A stretch of 64,000 nucleotides of DNA, from contig NZ_CANNGQ010000002.1 of NCBI RefSeq assembly GCF_947504145.1, forward strand, positions 496,001 to 560,000. Direction: 5' to 3'. The notes under the pieces were generated by a model, which was not told the DNA's origin, ran no database searches, and was given only the letters and a program-made list of their open reading frames with translations. How positions within the stretch are numbered: the first letter of the stretch is position 1; each line of letters starts with the position of its first letter. The translations under genes and the position numbers were made by a program. This stretch comes from an uncultured Microbulbifer sp. Lineage in GTDB: Bacteria > Pseudomonadota > Gammaproteobacteria > Pseudomonadales > Cellvibrionaceae. Positions 17,357 through 27,600 of this stretch are shown here, one piece after another.

Positions 17357-18301
17357 ATGCTGAATGAATACCAGGCCAATTTTAATTCCCGGAATAAATA
17401 TATTTCGGGCGAAGGAGCTCTTGAGGGTCGGAAACCATTTGTTGGAGTTTGCCGTGGGGCGCTCGGAGAATTGTTCCAGGGACCGTCGGTCGACGAATCC
17501 GATGAAATCGTGGTGGTTTCGTCACTGATACCAAAATACAGCTGGGCATATTTCACGCCATGTGACACAGGCTTTAGCAGTTTACAGGACCAGAAATTAT
17601 CGGCGCCAGAGCGGGCAAATTCATTTCACGCGCTGGAGCTATTCTGTCGGGATCATGAGATTACCTGGCCGAGCGGTTACTGGTCCTTTAACAGTGATTT
17701 AGAAGTCGCAAGGGGGATGGCCAGTTCTACAGCAGATATTGTGGCTATCTTGCGTTGCGCTGCGAATTGTATCCAGCACCCACTGGCGGTGGATGAGGTG
17801 ATACGGATTCTGGCAAAAATTGAGCGATCCGATGCCGTATTCTTGAATCAGTTGTCCCTTTTTTGTAGTTCAAATCACAAAATCATTCATCAATTCGATA
17901 AGGTTCCTTCCCTATACGCTCTTTACATGCACGAGGCAGCGACTGTAGACACCAAGGGTACCAAGTCACTTTTGGTCGATTTCTACAAAAGTAACTACTT
18001 CCATTATCGGGACCTTTTTCAAAATGCGGAACTTGCGCTCTCGTCGGCGGACGTTAAAGCCATGTGCGATGTGTCGACAAAAAGCGCTGAGCTCTCGAAT
18101 GAAGTGATTCCGAAACCCCACTTCCAATCAATTTTTTGCGCACAGTCTAATTTTTCAGCGGATGGCGTCATAGTGGCGCATACCGGCTCTGTGGTCGGGC
18201 TTCTTTACTGCCAGCCACCTTGTGTTGATGTGTTTGAAAGAGTGGCAAAGTTTTACCGGGAACTCGGCGGTTACTGCCAGTTTGCAGAGATTCGCGCATG
18301 A
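17357..18301 (+). CDS. GHMP-family kinase, L-threonine kinase (PduX)-like
   Basis: 314 aa from ATG at 17357; the frame extends upstream but through the Zur-like box, so the shorter start is chosen. GHMP motifs: GALGELFQGP (34-43), the phosphate-binding EVARGMASSTADIVA (116-130), IERSDAVF near 155-162, and a C-terminal AHTGSVVGLLY. The ASSTADIVA block and the AATVDTKGT stretch resemble PduX, which phosphorylates L-threonine for cobalamin synthesis. No cobalamin genes are here. Its stop overlaps the start of the PLP enzyme as ATGA. I infer it makes O-phospho-serine or O-phospho-threonine for that enzyme. Confidence 0.8.
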   Translation: MLNEYQANFNSRNKYISGEGALEGRKPFVGVCRGALGELFQGPSVDESDEIVVVSSLIPKYSWAYFTPCDTGFSSLQDQKLSAPERANSFHALELFCRDHEITWPSGYWSFNSDLEVARGMASSTADIVAILRCAANCIQHPLAVDEVIRILAKIERSDAVFLNQLSLFCSSNHKIIHQFDKVPSLYALYMHEAATVDTKGTKSLLVDFYKSNYFHYRDLFQNAELALSSADVKAMCDVSTKSAELSNEVIPKPHFQSIFCAQSNFSADGVIVAHTGSVVGLLYCQPPCVDVFERVAKFYRELGGYCQFAEIRA

Positions 18302-19362
18302 TCCACTCCCATATTTCTGAAGCGATAAAAGAGCCCGATCTGATACACCTGAACGGTAACCTCTACTTTGCCCGTTTTGAGTCCATGAAGGTGTATTCAA
18401 CCCTTGCCGCGGTGGAGTACCTGCTTGAAAGCGGAGTTGTGAAGCGGGGGCAAACACTACTGGACAGCTCAAGTGGGATATACGCTTACGCGCTGGCCTT
18501 GGCCTGCCATAAATACGGATTGAATTGTCATATCGTTGCATCGAAAACTGTTGATCCAGCGCTCAAACTGCAGCTTGAGATTCTTGGCGCGACGGTCGAA
18601 CCCGCTGCTTCCGCTCCCAATCTGAAGATGGATCAAAATAACCGCGTGCGGCGTATACAGGAAATTTTACAGCAGCGTGATGATGTACATTGGATGCAGC
18701 AGTACCACGACAGTATTCATTATCTGGGTTATCGGGAGTTTGCCTGTTTACTGGCGAACAAATTCTCCGAGGAAAAACTTACTCTGGTAGGCGGAGTGGG
18801 GTCGGGTTGCTCGACAGGTGCAACAGCAGGATATTTGCGAGAGATGGGGCGGAAGGTTTCCCTGCACGGCGTGCAGCCATTTGGTAGTGTGACATTCAAC
18901 TCTCAGCATGTAGAAGATCCGGATATTATTATCGCAGGCATTGGTAGTTCAATACCATTCATGAATGTGCGTGCGAGCTCATACGATTATATTCACTGGA
19001 TTTCTTTTGATTACAGCCGGCACGGGTCTATTGAGCTATTGAAAAAGTATGCGGCTTTCTCGGGGCTATCGACGGGCTCCTGTTACACCGTGGCGCAATG
19101 GTGCGCGAACATATTCCCGGATGATGGTCCGTGTATTTTTATTGGTGCTGACTTGGGCTATCGGTATCTGGAGCCGGTTTTTTCAACCTATAAAGGCGCC
19201 GAAGATGTGTCGAATTTTCAGCCAAGGGTAATCGAGTCGACAAATGATCTTTCTCTGGACTGGTGCATCATGGACTGGCGGCGTCACGGTGTTTATTGCG
19301 ATCAGGACTCAGGCTCTGGTGCTATAAGAAGAGATCGAACAGCCGACTTGGCGGAGGTATAA
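18298..19362 (+). CDS. PLP-dependent enzyme of the cysteine-synthase fold (SbnA/CysK-like)
   Basis: 354 aa, fold-type II PLP enzyme catalysing beta-replacement or elimination. Lys31 (FESMKVYS) is the likely Schiff-base lysine, and VGSGCSTGATAG (167-178) the cofactor phosphate loop. The substrate carboxylate loop, normally TSGNTG, reads SSSGIYAY (57-64), so the Asn-Thr pair is lost. A C-terminal GADLGYRYL matches the CysK segment before the last strand. SbnA uses O-phosphoserine and glutamate to start diaminopropionate synthesis; the adjacent coupled kinase could supply a phospho-amino acid here. No SbnB-type dehydrogenase follows. Some divergence means that a non-cysteine product is likely. 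Confidence 0.82.
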   Translation: MIHSHISEAIKEPDLIHLNGNLYFARFESMKVYSTLAAVEYLLESGVVKRGQTLLDSSSGIYAYALALACHKYGLNCHIVASKTVDPALKLQLEILGATVEPAASAPNLKMDQNNRVRRIQEILQQRDDVHWMQQYHDSIHYLGYREFACLLANKFSEEKLTLVGGVGSGCSTGATAGYLREMGRKVSLHGVQPFGSVTFNSQHVEDPDIIIAGIGSSIPFMNVRASSYDYIHWISFDYSRHGSIELLKKYAAFSGLSTGSCYTVAQWCANIFPDDGPCIFIGADLGYRYLEPVFSTYKGAEDVSNFQPRVIESTNDLSLDWCIMDWRRHGVYCDQDSGSGAIRRDRTADLAEV

Positions 19363-19364
19363 CA

Positions 19365-20591
19365 ATGTCTGAACAGATACAATCTACAAAAGACCGGGTG
19401 ATTTTGCTCGACGCAATGCGTGGCTTTGCATTGTGCGGGATCATTTTTGCTAACCTGGTGAGCTTCACAGGGTTTTATTCTTTGAGTCTGTCTCAGATTC
19501 AGGCGTTGCTCGGGATTGATCGAGCAATTCTATTCGCCATTGATTTTTTTGTGGAAGGGAAGTTTTACAGCATTTTTGCGATGTTACTTGGTGCCGGTTG
19601 CTGGTTGCAGTACTCAAGATTTCAGCAGCATCAGCGAGGGTTTTCTGTATTCTGGCTGCGACGCATGCTGATTCTGTTTGTACTCGGGATATCGCATATG
19701 TACCTGATATGGCATGGCGATATTCTGACGTTGTACAGTCTTCTTGGTGTCTGTCTTCTGCTGTTTCTCCGGGTTGAGAATCGCCTGCTCATGCCCTGCA
19801 TTCTGGCGCTTCTCACTTTCCCTTTACTTATTCACGTTGTTTTGGCCGTTTCATATACGCATCCCTTTTGGGGCGCGCTGAACTCGGCGGCGGATTCCCT
19901 CAGGCAATGGTTGGGGTATCAGGGGGTAAGTCTATTGGTGCTGCGGGCAGGTGGTGGTGCCGAGGAGGTTTTTTGGGGGAACGTATTGAGTGCGATACCC
20001 CGCGCCATGTCGTATTTGAAGACCGGGCGCCCTTTTCAGGTGCTGGGGCAGTTTTTACTGGGTGTCTATCTGGTGCGTATTTACCTGCAAGGGAATGCAT
20101 CCATTCCCAGTTGGCGCAGTGTCTTCAGCCTGCTGTGCCTGGGGGCGCTATTGAATCTGGGTTATGCGTATATCAAGTATGAAACAGGTAGCCCGTTTTC
20201 CGTGAGCGCTCTCGGGTTGGTTCAGGGTGTGATTTATCACTTGGGGTGCATCGTTCTGGCGTTGGGGTATATGGCGCTGTTCTACCGTTTATGGCACGCA
20301 GGCGCCGGATTCAGAAATTTGGCGAGAATGGGGCGGATGGCTTTGACGATGTATTTGATGCAAAGCATTTTATGTGTGCTGCTTTTTTATGCCTATGGAT
20401 TGGGGTTGATGGGGCGGGTGCCCTTTTATTCGATCGTCGTATTTGGCTCCGGGATTTTACTGATCCAGTTTCTGTTCGCGCGATTCTGGCTGGGCAGGTT
20501 TCAGTTCGGGCCGGTTGAGTATTTGTGGCGTCGCTTGAGCTATTCTGGTGAGCCGAGACCAAGCACCAAGCCCCGATCCGGTATCGCATAA
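19365..20591 (+). CDS. DUF418 family membrane protein
   Basis: 408 aa from ATG at 19365, with GGAGGT eight bases upstream and two bases after the PLP-enzyme stop. About ten hydrophobic segments. The N-terminal LDAMRGFALCGIIFANLV (about residues 14-31) and WHGDILTLYSLLG are the hallmarks of DUF418, a family distantly related to membrane acyltransferases. No catalytic activity is established. As the last gene of the kinase-PLP unit it could modify or move the product, or simply be an envelope protein; it is followed by a strong terminator. Confidence 0.85.
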   Translation: MSEQIQSTKDRVILLDAMRGFALCGIIFANLVSFTGFYSLSLSQIQALLGIDRAILFAIDFFVEGKFYSIFAMLLGAGCWLQYSRFQQHQRGFSVFWLRRMLILFVLGISHMYLIWHGDILTLYSLLGVCLLLFLRVENRLLMPCILALLTFPLLIHVVLAVSYTHPFWGALNSAADSLRQWLGYQGVSLLVLRAGGGAEEVFWGNVLSAIPRAMSYLKTGRPFQVLGQFLLGVYLVRIYLQGNASIPSWRSVFSLLCLGALLNLGYAYIKYETGSPFSVSALGLVQGVIYHLGCIVLALGYMALFYRLWHAGAGFRNLARMGRMALTMYLMQSILCVLLFYAYGLGLMGRVPFYSIVVFGSGILLIQFLFARFWLGRFQFGPVEYLWRRLSYSGEPRPSTKPRSGIA

Positions 20592-20644
20592 AAACGAGCC
20601 GTGAACGGAGCTCGCTTTGTTCATCGCTACTGCCGGGTGTACTC

Positions 20645-20683
20645 ACCAAAAAAATGGGCGGCCATTGGCCGCCCATTTTTTGG
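20645..20683. terminator. Bidirectional terminator between DUF418 gene and tex
   Basis: A near-perfect inverted repeat with stem aatgggcggcc / ggccgcccatt, flanked by seven A on one side and six T on the other. It separates the convergent DUF418 and tex genes and closes the plus-strand half of the metallophore locus. Confidence 0.92.
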
Positions 20684-20701
20684 TTTCTGAAGTGGCAAAA
20701 A

Positions 20702-23056
20702 TTACTTCTTACCCTTCATCGCCGCAGCAAGAATGTCACCCATGCTGCCGCGGCCACCGCCGGCATTGCCGCCGCCCTGTTGCTGACGGCTGCGGTTGTT
20801 GTGGCGCTGGGCTTGTCTGCTCTCGCGGTGGTCGCCTTTCTTGACACCGCCGCTACCCTGTTCACCGGGCTCGTCGCTCATGCGCATGGACAGGCCGATA
20901 CGCTTGCGCGGCACGTCGACTTCCATCACTTTTACCTTGACGATGTCGTTTGCCTTGACCACTTCGTGCGGGTCTTTAACAAACTTCTCGGATAGTGCAG
21001 AGATATGTACCAGGCCGTCCTGGTGTACACCGATATCCACAAACGCGCCGAAGTTGGTGACGTTGGTGACGGTGCCTTCCAGTACCATACCCGGGCGCAG
21101 GTCCTTGATTTCTTCCACGCCGTCTTCGAACTTGGCGGTGCGGAATTCCGGGCGCGGGTCGCGGCCGGGTTTTTCCAGTTCGGCGATGATGTCTTTGATG
21201 GTGGGCAGGCCGAATTTTTCATCGGTGTAATCCGCGGGATTCAGCTTGCGCAGAAAACCGGAGTCGCCGATCAGGCTGTTGATCTCGCGACCGTTTTTCT
21301 CGGCAATGCGCTTGACCACCACATAGGCTTCCGGGTGCACACCGGAACGATCCAGCGGATCTTCGCCGTTGTTGATACGCAGGAAACCGGCGGCCTGTTC
21401 GAATGCCTTGGGCCCAAGGCGCGGTACTTCTTTCAGTTCCTTGCGGCTTTTGAAGGCGCCGTTCTGGTCGCGGTAGGTCACGATATTGTTGGCGATGGAC
21501 GCGCTCAGACCGGATACCCGGGACAGCAGCGGCGCAGAGGCGGAGTTCAGCTCGGCGCCAACGCCGTTTACACAGTCTTCCACTACCGCGTCCAGGGAGC
21601 GCGCCAGCTGGGATTGGGAAACGTCGTGCTGGTACTGGCCCACACCGATGGATTTGGGGTCGATCTTCACCAGCTCGGCCAGTGGGTCTTGTAAGCGGCG
21701 TGCAATGGAGATGGCGCCGCGTATGGTCACGTCCAGATCCGGGAATTCGCGCGCAGCGAATTCGGAAGCGGAGTACACGGAGGCGCCGGCCTCGTTCACC
21801 ATCACTTTCTGCGCGGTGAGTTTGTACTGCTTGATGGTGTCGCCGACAAACTTGTCGGTCTCGCGGCTGGCGGTGCCGTTGCCGATGGCGATCAGGCCCA
21901 CATCGTATTTGTTACAGAAGGCGGCGATGACCGCGGCGGATTCCTGAATGCGGTTTTGCGGCGGGGTGGGGTAGATGGCGGTGTGATCCAGGATCTTGCC
22001 GGTGGCGTCTACCACGGCAACTTTCACCCCGGTGCGAAGGCCCGGGTCCAGGCCGATGGTAGCCTTCTGGCCTGCCGGCGCCGCCAGCAGCAGATCTTTC
22101 AGGTTGCGCGAGAACACCTTGATGGCCTCCTCTTCCGCCATTTCCCGCAGCTGGCCCAGCAGGTCGGTTTCCAGGCTGGTGAGCAGCTTGATGCGCCAGG
22201 TCCAGCGCACCACTTCACTCAGCCACTTGTCCGCAGCGCGACCGTGGTCTTCGATTTCCACGTGGCGGGCGATCATGGCTTCGCAGGGGTGGGCCTGAAG
22301 CGCGGTGCGCTCTTCGTCACCTTCAAGACCTAGATTGATGGCGAGGATGCCTTCATTGCGGCCGCGGAAGATGGCCAGCGCGCGGTGGCTGGGTACTTTG
22401 GAGAAGGGTTCGGCGTACTCGAAGTAGTCGCGGAACTTGGCGCCCTCCTGTTCCTTGCCGTCCAGCAGCTTGGACTTCACCTGACCCTCGCGCTGTAAAT
22501 AGTCGCGAAGCTTACCCAGCAGTTCGGCGTCTTCGGCGAAGCGCTCCATCAGGATGAACTTGGCTCCGTCCAGAGCCCCCTTGGTGTCTTTGACATGCAG
22601 GGCGGCGTCTTCGTTGTCGCTGTTGAGGTACTGCTGTGCCTCTTCCTCCGGATTCAGGGTCGGGTCGGCAAAGAGGGCGTCGGCCAGTGGCTGCAGGCCC
22701 GCTTCGATGGCGATCTGGCCCTTGGTGCGGCGCTTGGGTTTGTAGGGGAGGTAGAGGTCTTCGAGGCGGTTCTTGGTGTCGGCGGCGTTGATCTGGGTGG
22801 CGAGCTCCGGGGTCAGTTTGCCCTGCTCGTCGATGCTCTTGAGGATGGCGGCGCGGCGCTCTTCCATCTCGCGCAGGTAGCGCAGGCGATCTTCCAGGGT
22901 CCGCAGCTGGGTGTCGTCCAGCTCGCCGGTCACCTCTTTCCGGTAGCGGGAGATGAACGGCACGGTGGCGCCCTCGTCCAGCAGGCCTACGGCGGCGGCC
23001 ACCTGTTGGGGGCGCACGTTCAGTTCTTCGGCAATACGGGCGTTGATATCCAGCAT
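20702..23056 (-). CDS. tex: Transcription accessory protein Tex
   Basis: 784-residue cytoplasmic RNA-binding protein with the standard Tex order: N-terminal helical domain with [17 protein letters not shown] (about residues 34-50), YqgF/RuvC-like domain ([17 protein letters not shown] near 337), helix-hairpin-helix region (about 500-570) and an S1 domain ([20 protein letters not shown] near 660-680). The C-terminal tail after about 725 is rich in Gln, Gly, Asn and Arg, a low-complexity extension that is common but variable. Monocistronic between two terminators or divergent promoters. Tex homologues affect transcription and stress tolerance; the molecular role is not settled. Confidence 0.96.
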   Translation of the reverse strand: MLDINARIAEELNVRPQQVAAAVGLLDEGATVPFISRYRKEVTGELDDTQLRTLEDRLRYLREMEERRAAILKSIDEQGKLTPELATQINAADTKNRLEDLYLPYKPKRRTKGQIAIEAGLQPLADALFADPTLNPEEEAQQYLNSDNEDAALHVKDTKGALDGAKFILMERFAEDAELLGKLRDYLQREGQVKSKLLDGKEQEGAKFRDYFEYAEPFSKVPSHRALAIFRGRNEGILAINLGLEGDEERTALQAHPCEAMIARHVEIEDHGRAADKWLSEVVRWTWRIKLLTSLETDLLGQLREMAEEEAIKVFSRNLKDLLLAAPAGQKATIGLDPGLRTGVKVAVVDATGKILDHTAIYPTPPQNRIQESAAVIAAFCNKYDVGLIAIGNGTASRETDKFVGDTIKQYKLTAQKVMVNEAGASVYSASEFAAREFPDLDVTIRGAISIARRLQDPLAELVKIDPKSIGVGQYQHDVSQSQLARSLDAVVEDCVNGVGAELNSASAPLLSRVSGLSASIANNIVTYRDQNGAFKSRKELKEVPRLGPKAFEQAAGFLRINNGEDPLDRSGVHPEAYVVVKRIAEKNGREINSLIGDSGFLRKLNPADYTDEKFGLPTIKDIIAELEKPGRDPRPEFRTAKFEDGVEEIKDLRPGMVLEGTVTNVTNFGAFVDIGVHQDGLVHISALSEKFVKDPHEVVKANDIVKVKVMEVDVPRKRIGLSMRMSDEPGEQGSGGVKKGDHRESRQAQRHNNRSRQQQGGGNAGGGRGSMGDILAAAMKGKK

Positions 23057-23323
23057 CTTGTTATCTACTTCCTCACAGATTCATATCGAGCGTTTCGTTA
23101 TTCGACGACAGCGCCGGGCGCTTGAAAACGGCGGCCATTATGGGCCATGGAGCGCCGGTGACCAAGATTGAAGCGGCGGCTTATTGTACTTGAGGAGCTG
23201 GCGCGAACTTGCTCACAGCGGCGGTTTGCGGTCAAGCGCATATTGACGCGACGGTCTGCATCCAATGGCAGTTCCAAAGTTGTCCAAGCCCTGTAGAATG
23301 CGCAACTAGTTAAATTTTGATCA

Positions 23324-24598
23324 ATGGAAGTATCTGTGAATCCTTCGAATAAAAGCACCAGTAAAAATAAAATCTTGGGAATCGTGGTTGTGGCCGGCAT
23401 CGCTGCAGTAGCCGCAGTTACTCTTTTGGCACCAAAACCTGAGGAAAAGGTTGCAGAAGTAGCGCTGCCTCCAGTGGCGGATGTGGTTTATGCGGAGCCC
23501 GGCCGCCACACGCTGCTGGTCCCCAGCCAGGGTTCTGTTCACGCTCGCCACGAGATAGAAGTGGTCGCCCGCGTGGGCGGCGTAATCGAGAGTGTGAACG
23601 ACGCTTTTGTTCCCGGTGGCTTCTTCCAGCAGAGCGACTCTCTGATCCAGATCGAGCCGGCGGATTACCGCCACGCCTTGACCCGCGCCGAGTCCCAGGT
23701 GGCTACGGCCGCCGCGACACTGGCGCAGGAGCAGGGTATGGCCAAGCAGGCCCAGCGCGAGTGGCGCGATCTCGGCACCAAAACGGCCAATAACCTGTTC
23801 CTGCGCAAACCGCAGCTGGCGGCGGCGGAAGCCGGGCTGGCGGCGGCGAAAGCCGATCGCGACCAGGCCAAACTGGACCTGGACCGCACCTCGGTCAAGG
23901 CGCCGTTTGCCGGTCGCGTGGTGGAAACCCTGGTGGATATCGGCCAGTACGTGACCCCGGGCACCAAGCTCGCGCGTATTCACAGCACCGGTGTTGCCGA
24001 GGTGCGTCTGCCTCTGACCGATCACCAGCTGTCCCTGCTGGAGCTGCCGCTGGGCACTGCCATCAGCAATGGCCCCGCGGTGCGTGTCACTGCGGACCTG
24101 GCCGGTAAAGAGCGCGAATGGCGCGGTCAGATCGTCCGCACTGAAGCGGCGATCGATCCCAACAGCCGTTTTGTCTACGCCGTCGCCCAGATCCAGAACC
24201 CCTACGCTGGCGAAGCGCCGTTGATCAACGGCCTGTTCGTGGAAGCCCAGATTGCCGGTAAGACCTACGACGACATCAGCGTGCTGCCGCGTCAGGCACT
24301 GCACGAAGGCGATCATATTCTGGTGTTGAATGACGAAAACCAGCTGGGCTTCCGCGATATGCAGCTGCTGCAGGCGGTGGGCGACCAGGTCTGGTTGCGG
24401 GGCGAGCTCGCTACCGGTGAGAAGGTGGTGATTTCCAGTCTCGGCTATTCCCGTGGGGGCATGGTGCTGACCCCGAACCCGCTGAATGAAAAGCCCTCCG
24501 GGCTGATGCTGGGAGAAAAGAACCAAAAGGAACCCGACACTGACGAATCGGCCTCCGGCGCCAACAGCGCCACCGTGTCCGCGCAGGGAGATTACTGA
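23324..24598 (+). CDS. RND efflux periplasmic adaptor (membrane fusion protein)
   Basis: 424 aa, one N-terminal membrane anchor (about residues 18-36), then lipoyl, alpha-hairpin (about 105-180, rich in Ala, Gln and Glu), beta-barrel and membrane-proximal domains typical of HlyD/AcrA-like adaptors. TSVKAPFAGRVVETLVDIGQYV (about 190) is the second lipoyl half. It bridges the RND permease and an outer-membrane channel; no TolC-like gene is next to it. Stop and permease start are separated by two bases. ATG at 23324 is the first in frame. Substrate unknown. Confidence 0.92.
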   Translation: MEVSVNPSNKSTSKNKILGIVVVAGIAAVAAVTLLAPKPEEKVAEVALPPVADVVYAEPGRHTLLVPSQGSVHARHEIEVVARVGGVIESVNDAFVPGGFFQQSDSLIQIEPADYRHALTRAESQVATAAATLAQEQGMAKQAQREWRDLGTKTANNLFLRKPQLAAAEAGLAAAKADRDQAKLDLDRTSVKAPFAGRVVETLVDIGQYVTPGTKLARIHSTGVAEVRLPLTDHQLSLLELPLGTAISNGPAVRVTADLAGKEREWRGQIVRTEAAIDPNSRFVYAVAQIQNPYAGEAPLINGLFVEAQIAGKTYDDISVLPRQALHEGDHILVLNDENQLGFRDMQLLQAVGDQVWLRGELATGEKVVISSLGYSRGGMVLTPNPLNEKPSGLMLGEKNQKEPDTDESASGANSATVSAQGDY

Positions 24599-24600
24599 TC

Positions 24601-27600
24601 ATGCAGGGCATCATCGGATGGTTCGTCCGCAACGGTAAGGCCGCCAACCTGTTGATGATCATGATCATCATCGGCGGGATTTTCGGGATTTCCCATGTGG
24701 GGCGAGAGGTGTTCCCGGCCATCAACCCGGGCATCGTCAAGGTCGATATCAGCTATCCCGGCGCGGGTCCTGCAGAAGTAGAGCAGCAGGTCACCCTGCG
24801 GGTTGAGCAGGCCATCGCCGAAGTGAAGGGCATCAAGGAGATGAACTCCTGGTCCGCCCGTAGCCACAGCACCGTGCGCATCGAAGCGCAGGAAGGCTAC
24901 GACGAACTGCGCCTGCTGAACGACATCAAAGTGCAGGTGGACTCCATCAGCACCTTCCCTGCAGACATCGAGCGTCCGGTGATCGCGCTGGAAGAGTGGG
25001 AACAGCAGATGATGATGATCGCCATCGGCGGTCCCGTGTCTGATCGCCAGCTCAAGCAGACCGCGTTGGACCTCCGTGACAAGCTGATGCTGCTGCCCGG
25101 TGTGCGCCGGGTAGACGTGTGGGGCGATCGCGCGGATGAAGTTTCCATTGAGGTTTCCGAAGTCAATCTGCGCCGCTACAACCTGACCTTTGACGACGTG
25201 GCCAGCGCGGTGCGCCGCTCCTCCCTGGATCTGCCGGCGGGCCGTGTGCGTTCCGACCGCGGTGATATTCAGGTGCAGACCCGCGGCCAGGCGTATACCC
25301 AGGCGGACTTTGAGCGTATTCCGCTTTTGAGCCGTGCCGACGGTACCCAGCTGTTGCTGGGCGATGTGGCTGCCGTCAATGACGGTTTCGAGGAAGAGGG
25401 GTCTATCATCCGCTTCAACGGCGAGTCGGCCATGAACCTGCGGGTGATGCAGGGTGAACCGCTGGACGTGGTGGCCACGGCCGAAGCGATCCGCGAGTTC
25501 ATGAAAGAGGCCCGCGAGACTCTGCCCCCGGGCATGGAGTTCGAGACCTGGTTCGACTTCTCCGAAGCCTACGAAAGCCGCATGAGCATGCTGTTCTGGA
25601 ACGCGGTGACCGGCCTTGCGCTGGTATTCGTGCTGTTGATGCTGTTCCTGCGTCCGGCGCTGGCGGTCTGGGTAACCATCGGTATTTTCACCGCGTTTAT
25701 GGGCGCCTTCTGGTTGCTGCCGACCACCGGTGTGACCCTGAATATGCTGTCGTTGTTCGCCTTCCTGATGATCCTCGGGATCGTGGTGGATGACGCCATT
25801 ATTGTGGGGGAGGCCGTGCATGCGGCCCACGACCGGGGCGAGACCGGGCTGGAAGCGGCGGAAACCGGCGTGAAGACGGTGTCCGCGCCGGTGATCTTCG
25901 CGGTGGTGTCTACCATGGTGTTCTTCGTGCCCATGCTGTTCCTGCCCGGGGTCACCTCGCAGATGATGCTGTCGCTGCCGGTCGTGGTACTGCTGTGTCT
26001 GGCGTTCTCGCTGGTGGAATCCCTGCTGATCCTGCCGGCGCACCTGGTGAACCTGAAACCCGAGAAAAAAGCCACCTCAGGGATTGGTGTGAAGCTGCAG
26101 GCCCTGCGCGGTAAGTTTGCCGGCGCCATGCAGCAGGCCGGTGACAAGTACTATATGCCGCTGCTGGAAAAGTCCCTCAGCAACAGCCGCGCTACCGTAA
26201 TGATCTTCTTTGTCGCCCTGATCCTGTCGTTTGCGGTGTTCAAGGGCGGGTATATCGGCTCGGCATTCTCTCCGCAGGTACCGTCGGACATGCTGGAATT
26301 GCGCACCACCATGGCCCAGGGCGAATCGTTTGAAGAGTCCCGCCGGGTACTGCAGAAATTCGAGCGCGCCGGACAAAAGCTGGCAAAAGATCCCGAGATG
26401 CTGGCGCTGAATGGCGGTGAGCCGTTTGTGGAAAACACCATGGTGTTTCTGTGGCGGGGCAATGTGACCGTGCTGCTGCAGCTCACCGACGGCGAAATGC
26501 GCGATGTGACTTCCGAGCAACTGGCGTTGAAGTGGCGCGAGTATGTGGGCGAACTCCCCGCGAGCGTGGAAGAAATGAAGATCCACCACACCATCAACGA
26601 TGGCGGTGCGGGGATGTCGTTGAACCTGAGCACGTCCTCCGGCGATATGGATGAGCTGCGTCGCGCCGCAGATGCGGTAAAAGAGGCGCTGAACAATTTT
26701 GCCGGTGTGTACGATGTGCGCGATAACCTGGTTGCGGCCCGTCAGGACATTGAAATACAGCTCAAGCCCCACGCCACCAATATGGGCATCGGCCTCGCGG
26801 ATGTGGCCAAGCAGGTGCGCCAGGGCTTCTACGGTGAAGAAGTGCAGCGCATCCCCCGCGGTCGCGAGGATGTACGTGTAATGGTGCGCTACCCACAGGA
26901 GGAGCGTGCCAACGAGGATCAGATCGACCGTATCCGTGTGCGTACCAACGAGGGCGAGGTGCCGTTCAGTGCGGTGGCCGATGCGGTCTATGTGCCGGGC
27001 TACACCACGATCCGTCGCAACGATCGCGAGCGCACGGTGCAGGTCACTGCCGAGTTGATCCCGGGCTCTGCGCCGGCGTTTGAGATGCTGAAGCAGCTGC
27101 GCGACGAGAACCTGAAGCAGTGGGAAGCGAAATTCCCCGGTTTCAGCCTCAAAACGGCGGGTGAAATGCAGGAAGAGGCGGAGTTTGGTACCGCGATTCT
27201 GGCGTTTTTCATTCTGTCACTGTTCGGAATTTATGCGCTACTGGCCATCGCCTTCCGCTCCTATTCGCAGCCGCTGCTGATCCTCACGGCGGTGCCGTTT
27301 GGATTCTTTGGTGCGATCCTGGGGCATCTGTTGATGGGGTACAGCATTAGTATCATGTCGATGCTGGGTTTCCTCGCCGCAGCGGGCGTGGTGGTGAATG
27401 ACAACCTGGTGTTGATGGACCGGATCAATCAGTTGCGGGCGCAGGGGCTGGCGGTGATGGATGCAGTGGTTCAGGCGGGCCGCGATCGTTTCCGTCCGAT
27501 TATCCTGACTTCCATCACCACCTTTATTGGCCTGGTGCCGATCATGTTCGAGCGCTCGATTCAGGCGCAGTTCCTGATTCCGATGGTGGTGAGCCTGGCG

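Noticed and set aside
17357-18301. Cobalamin-synthesis role for the PduX-like kinase
   Set aside because: No cobalamin or propanediol genes nearby, while the gene overlaps a PLP enzyme in a transport-linked unit.
24592-26043. Minus-strand open frame of 483 codons opposite the RND permease
   Set aside because: His/Gln/Arg-rich translation without family features, lying wholly over a conserved pump gene.
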